From positions 744,001 to 808,000 of the forward strand of contig OZ242261.1 in assembly GCA_965207045.1 (NCBI GenBank): DNA of 64,000 nucleotides. Direction: 5' to 3'. Below are positions 60,901 to 64,000 of this stretch, piece after piece (the stretch's first letter is position 1; every line of letters begins with the position of its first letter). Source of the stretch: G965207045 sp965207045. GTDB taxonomy: Bacteria; Pseudomonadota; Alphaproteobacteria; Rickettsiales; Anaplasmataceae. Position numbers and translations under genes: made by a program. The notes below the pieces were generated by a model. That model was not told where the DNA came from and made no database searches. It saw only the letters and a list, made by a program, of their open reading frames with translations.

Positions 60901-63900
60901 ACTGGTAACACTGAGCTACTACAAAAAATATTGGAAAAAAACAAAAAAATTGATCCAATGGAATTACTAAAAACAGCTATAGAGACCGAAAATTTTACAG
61001 CCACTACATATTTAGTAGATTGTATAAACAAATTATCTCTTCCAGAAAAAGATGTACTTATCAAGTTTAAACAACATAAACTTTTACACTCTGCTGTTTT
61101 ACAGAAGAATATAGCATTTCTTAACTCTATTTTAGAGTTAGTAAAAACCCTCAAAAATGCTCAATTTATCTCCTTGCAAGATGATAAGAAAAATACAGTG
61201 TTAGACTTAGCAGTAAAAAATAACAATGTTCCTGCAATTAGAAAATTATTGGATGAACTTGATAAGACAATTAAAGATGTACAAATGCCTAAAAATGTTG
61301 TCGAAGCAGCAAAAGAGTGCAGAATAAAAGCTTTTGAGAAAGCAGCAAAAACACCTAAGTGTAATTTAGAGACCCTTCAAGTATTTATTAATACAATTGA
61401 CAGCTTATCTTATGAACAACAAAATAATTTGGAATTCCTAAAAGAAGTCGCAAAAACAGGAAATGCACAAGTACTAGATTATTTGATAGAACACAATAAT
61501 TTAAATGAAGAACAAAAACAAAACTTACTGCATAGTGCTTGTAAAGCAGGAAATACAGAAAATATAGATTTGCTGATAAAGGAAAACCCTGAACTACTTG
61601 TACAATTAGGAGAAAACAACACATCTTTCTTGGATGCTTTAATAGCAAAACCTGAAATATCAGAGTGGTGCTGCAATTATTTAAGCCATAATTGTGCTCT
61701 TGAAGCTGTAAAAGAAGTAGCATTAGCACAAGCTCTCAAATTAGGCGATCCAACCACTCTCAAAGAAGTTATAAAGCAAGATAGAATACTAAAAGGATTG
61801 TTTATAGAGCAAAATGGTAAATTAATAATAGAAACTGTAAAGAACGCAGATATGGTAGCCATATTAGCAGAAAGTATGTTAAGAAGTGACATTCCAATGA
61901 CAGATGATCAGTTGATAAAAGTGTACAACATTCTAAATAATAATGGTTATTGTATAAACAATGATTATTACTCTCGACTATTAGCAAATGCTGCAGGAAA
62001 AAAGAATACTGCTCCTGTAGGCATGTTCCAAAAAGCAACTAAAGATAATAACTATCAATTAGCAGAAGTGTTACTCTGCAAAAAGCATCACGATGCTAAA
62101 ACAACAATAGATCTATTTAAAGAGGCAGTACAATCAAAAAATCTAGAAATAATCAAGCTAATATTACAAGAATTAAATTCACAATACAATAATACACTAC
62201 CAAATGAAGTAACAGACTTCTTATTTTCTGGGCAACCATGTGAATTAGAAAACATAGCCTTGGCTGGAGAGCAAGAGCTATATAAGGAATTGACTCAAGA
62301 TAAAATGTTACAAGAAGCACTTGAAAAAAACCGCCTTGCTAATCAAGAAGAAGAATTAAGATGGTTAAATAATTATGCTAAGGGCGGATTTACACATGAA
62401 TTCAGAAACGGCCTCAACTACATCACACTAGAACCAGACATTCATCTTAACCAAGAAAAAAAGATACAGATAGAGAAGGAAATAGGAAAAGAACTCCTCA
62501 CATCACTTTTAACTGGGGGAAATGCCACTCAAGAAATGATGGAAATATATAAAAACAAATTTCCTCATTATTATGCAGATCAGCTTACCTTGGCACAACG
62601 AAAAAACACAAATCAAAATGATATTAGCAATATATGGGAAAGATACCAAAAAGTACACTCATTAGCGGAAGAAAAAACCATAAGATGGAAGAATTTTAAA
62701 TCGTTTTTTAGCACCAATAAGGATGAAAATACTGAAATTCCTCTTTGGATGGAAGCATTGGCATCAGGAAAAAATATAGAATTAGCCAGATACTTATATA
62801 ATGAAGAACATGAAGCATTAGAAAAAGATTCTAATTTAACCAAAGGAGAACTTAACAGACGAGCATTAAGTCATGCAGAAAATTTTAGCCAAATGTTAAC
62901 ATATCTAGGTTTAGAGGAACTAGATCAAGCTGCAGAATTTCTTGAAGATATAAGACAAACAAAACATCAACCAACTAAAGGATATCAAATCATTACTAAT
63001 GAATATATAGAGAGAAGTGAAAAACAAACCATACTCAAAGAGTACATAAAACAAAACATACTAATACCACAAGATGATATCAAAAATGGAAATCTTGATC
63101 TCTATGATCCTTTAATAGGTAAAACCTTGACGGATCATCTACTTGAAGAAGGCAGCACTGACACAAAATTACATATGTTACAACATTGCCCTAAACCTTG
63201 GATTGCAGATATACATGGAAACACACGCTTACACACACTTCTTAAGCAGGCTGATGAATATAATCCTCAAGATTTACTCTATATAACAAAAATTTTAATA
63301 AGCAACGGTGCGAACCCGAATGCAACCAATAACGAAGGGAAAACACCACTTCAAATGCTAGATGATAAACCAGAATATCTTAATCTTGCTCAATACTTGA
63401 AGCAAGAACAAGATAATATAAACCAAAAAGAAGCAGATATCAAAGCAAAAGCGGGTAATAACACACATAGATTGAGAGATGAAATTAGATTCTATTCTAA
63501 CCCATATTCTCATGTCTTATCTGCATTCATAAAGTGCATAAGTAGTGACATAATTGGCGATGGAGCTAAAAACAAACCTATAGAAAATGCTTTAAGAAAT
63601 GCTATTAACGATTTAGAACCTCTGTTAAATGGAGAAAAAAATTACTTGAGTTGTACTGATGCACAAGGAAACAACATTTTACACACGTTCTTCTATTTAG
63701 CTGTAAATAACAATAATAATGGCGTTTTAATTGCTGATGCCGTAACTCAGATTTTAAGTAAAGTCAAACAAAGTAAGCATTTTTCAATTGATTTACTTAG
63801 CGCACAAAATTGCCAAGGAGAAACACCTCTTGATATTTTAGCAAGAGGTCCTTATTTGCTTTCAGCGTTCAAGGCCCTTGAGTATGAAGTAGGTATCAAG

Positions 63901-64000
63901 AGTGGAATAAGACCTGATGATATGATTAAAAAAGTAGATTTGAATCATGTCTTTAGAGAAGCTGCTGCACATAATAATCAAGCATTATGTGAATACTTAT
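57991..64000 (+). CDS. Giant ankyrin-repeat protein (continues beyond the window)
   Basis: The frame from ATG 57,991 is open to the last base, 2003 codons without a stop, which I checked line by line. Ankyrin-like units recur: DTKGNNAFHIAAQNKNT near residue 215, ASPLTLAIKNGNQETLKLIL near 268, TKEGNNELHLIAQSGNTDGL near 545, and LISNGANPNATNNEGKTPLQ near 1770. Most intervening helical pairs are degenerate repeats of the (A/S)xxxGNxxxLxxLL type. A coiled-coil stretch lies at about residues 335-450. No signal peptide or membrane helix is visible. Large ankyrin proteins in Anaplasmataceae (such as AnkA and Ank200) are secreted into host cells; that role here is inference. Confidence 0.92.
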   Translation, partial: MQNNNILNNFLQAARTGNVDNVARIVDTVNADQNKGNKNLTYLQIGSQKKLGMGIFQCILTQGKEITDKIATIKNKEKPLFKDDNDLLETLEKQQQNNLKILNITLKLKNSDTLLNQDDISRTSPIHLAIEIDASNKEKKTPYLDLLLENRANLTQKTSKDTINHNIWHTLCLSNEENAEKCFDRLIEETQVKHPSNDKLKQHKSILYQMREVDTKGNNAFHIAAQNKNTKHLQYMQKLVEIEVKTKNKEELKNLLAESLVSATNLENASPLTLAIKNGNQETLKLILQNKEAQQIIQENTTKQQEVIDECILSENFGALTLVSQSIVMSNIKTTDVYIDEQIEQSKNQIQEYEDEIVKLRKDLQNTQEELNQFGDINTTSFISKEEPKKLILQGRFKNIEDKLLIKTQLLEDKKKSLQECQEAQSLLKMEIEEQKNKALETFYNKHLQDGRENEDIIEQLANHKTTKILNDLLRLHPDQSDRLRNKIAEAAARISQPYMFGEMVEGLEEQINQDVKAAALRSGNHKILEKIKDKYGRLEIITKEGNNELHLIAQSGNTDGLQILGEYNPEKITEKNKKGYTPIEVSIRSNPNDLKMLNEMLEAKKAWDTSDNEDAVKIALKESALTGNIKALQLLTEKHGASIYQMFGTESLIEIAANGENPKKVVQYIIAKHKELKATEQDKNHSNTQEMEKAIRRLILESPPHNGDEELDQILLTEINQEDIDNCINQGIHPLNRAIANNRLYLAQQLDAISPELKDRTVQNPKSHIDLQKTTLTARNSKNPKFISLFSGKKYLEAATLADLPEKEEKSGQTTHKQKTEEQKENKKSKHDFIALKDQDIDTAGQLTGYINAIIADPSSKQLKKQLDADKEDSKKLLTGKYTISGHSLPTFVAAYGTVEQWKEVNKQWKKIGSTKTPEDHMCNLKGSELGTPLEVAIKAENTNVTSYLIEELKKDKKTLQQAAKTALETGNTELLQKILEKNKKIDPMELLKTAIETENFTATTYLVDCINKLSLPEKDVLIKFKQHKLLHSAVLQKNIAFLNSILELVKTLKNAQFISLQDDKKNTVLDLAVKNNNVPAIRKLLDELDKTIKDVQMPKNVVEAAKECRIKAFEKAAKTPKCNLETLQVFINTIDSLSYEQQNNLEFLKEVAKTGNAQVLDYLIEHNNLNEEQKQNLLHSACKAGNTENIDLLIKENPELLVQLGENNTSFLDALIAKPEISEWCCNYLSHNCALEAVKEVALAQALKLGDPTTLKEVIKQDRILKGLFIEQNGKLIIETVKNADMVAILAESMLRSDIPMTDDQLIKVYNILNNNGYCINNDYYSRLLANAAGKKNTAPVGMFQKATKDNNYQLAEVLLCKKHHDAKTTIDLFKEAVQSKNLEIIKLILQELNSQYNNTLPNEVTDFLFSGQPCELENIALAGEQELYKELTQDKMLQEALEKNRLANQEEELRWLNNYAKGGFTHEFRNGLNYITLEPDIHLNQEKKIQIEKEIGKELLTSLLTGGNATQEMMEIYKNKFPHYYADQLTLAQRKNTNQNDISNIWERYQKVHSLAEEKTIRWKNFKSFFSTNKDENTEIPLWMEALASGKNIELARYLYNEEHEALEKDSNLTKGELNRRALSHAENFSQMLTYLGLEELDQAAEFLEDIRQTKHQPTKGYQIITNEYIERSEKQTILKEYIKQNILIPQDDIKNGNLDLYDPLIGKTLTDHLLEEGSTDTKLHMLQHCPKPWIADIHGNTRLHTLLKQADEYNPQDLLYITKILISNGANPNATNNEGKTPLQMLDDKPEYLNLAQYLKQEQDNINQKEADIKAKAGNNTHRLRDEIRFYSNPYSHVLSAFIKCISSDIIGDGAKNKPIENALRNAINDLEPLLNGEKNYLSCTDAQGNNILHTFFYLAVNNNNNGVLIADAVTQILSKVKQSKHFSIDLLSAQNCQGETPLDILARGPYLLSAFKALEYEVGIKSGIRPDDMIKKVDLNHVFREAAAHNNQALCEYL

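Overview
The window is AT-rich DNA from an obligate-intracellular type alphaproteobacterium of the order Rickettsiales, most likely Anaplasmataceae or the neighbouring Midichloriaceae. Three things point there. A 16S rRNA gene stands alone, with no 23S or 5S beside it. The block tRNA-Leu(GAG)-ribA-virB8-virB9-virB10-virB11-virD4 has the arrangement known from Wolbachia and relatives. The genes are of classic rickettsial types with long, gene-poor gaps between them. Unlike Ehrlichia and Anaplasma, this genome also carries intact-looking flagellar rod and hook genes and part of the peptidoglycan pathway (mraY, murD, mreB).

Layout. 1-5.5 kb: the 3' end of hemF, a frameshifted member of a local protein family, rpmG-cox11, a family-4 uracil-DNA glycosylase and a secreted SH3 protein. 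6-13.8 kb (minus): one tightly packed operon read as flgC-fliE-thiS-(second cysteine desulfurase)-iscS-iscU-iscA-hscB-hscA-fdx-(membrane-anchored protein with a G10 tract). 14.6-16.4 kb: small unknown ORFs and remnants. 16.4-19 kb: aconitase. 19.9-28.7 kb: fliK-flgD and a giant flgE on the plus strand, interleaved with two minus-strand paralogues of an unrecognised family. 28.7-31.8 kb (minus): promoter, 16S rRNA, sdhC, sdhD, riboflavin synthase. 31.8-34.1 kb: a UvrD/AddA-type helicase. 35.8-40 kb: mraY-murD-htpG. 41-48.2 kb: the type IV secretion operon. 50-54.7 kb: TrxR-like ferredoxin-NADP reductase, an unknown protein, mreB and a 125-bp tandem repeat. 54.7-57.9 kb: secG-pyrG and trkA. From 57,991 to the end: one open reading frame of at least 2003 codons with ankyrin-like repeats.

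The Isc genes form a complete Fe-S cluster assembly line (sulfur donor, scaffold, A-type carrier, HscA/HscB chaperones, ferredoxin) that can serve aconitase, succinate dehydrogenase and the DNA glycosylase, all encoded here. The T4SS coupling protein and energising ATPase are present, and the giant ankyrin protein and the paralogous family are plausible effectors, though that is inference. Many gaps hold coding-like fragments broken by frameshifts and stops, so the genome looks as if it is actively losing genes. That makes the preserved flagellar genes more notable.
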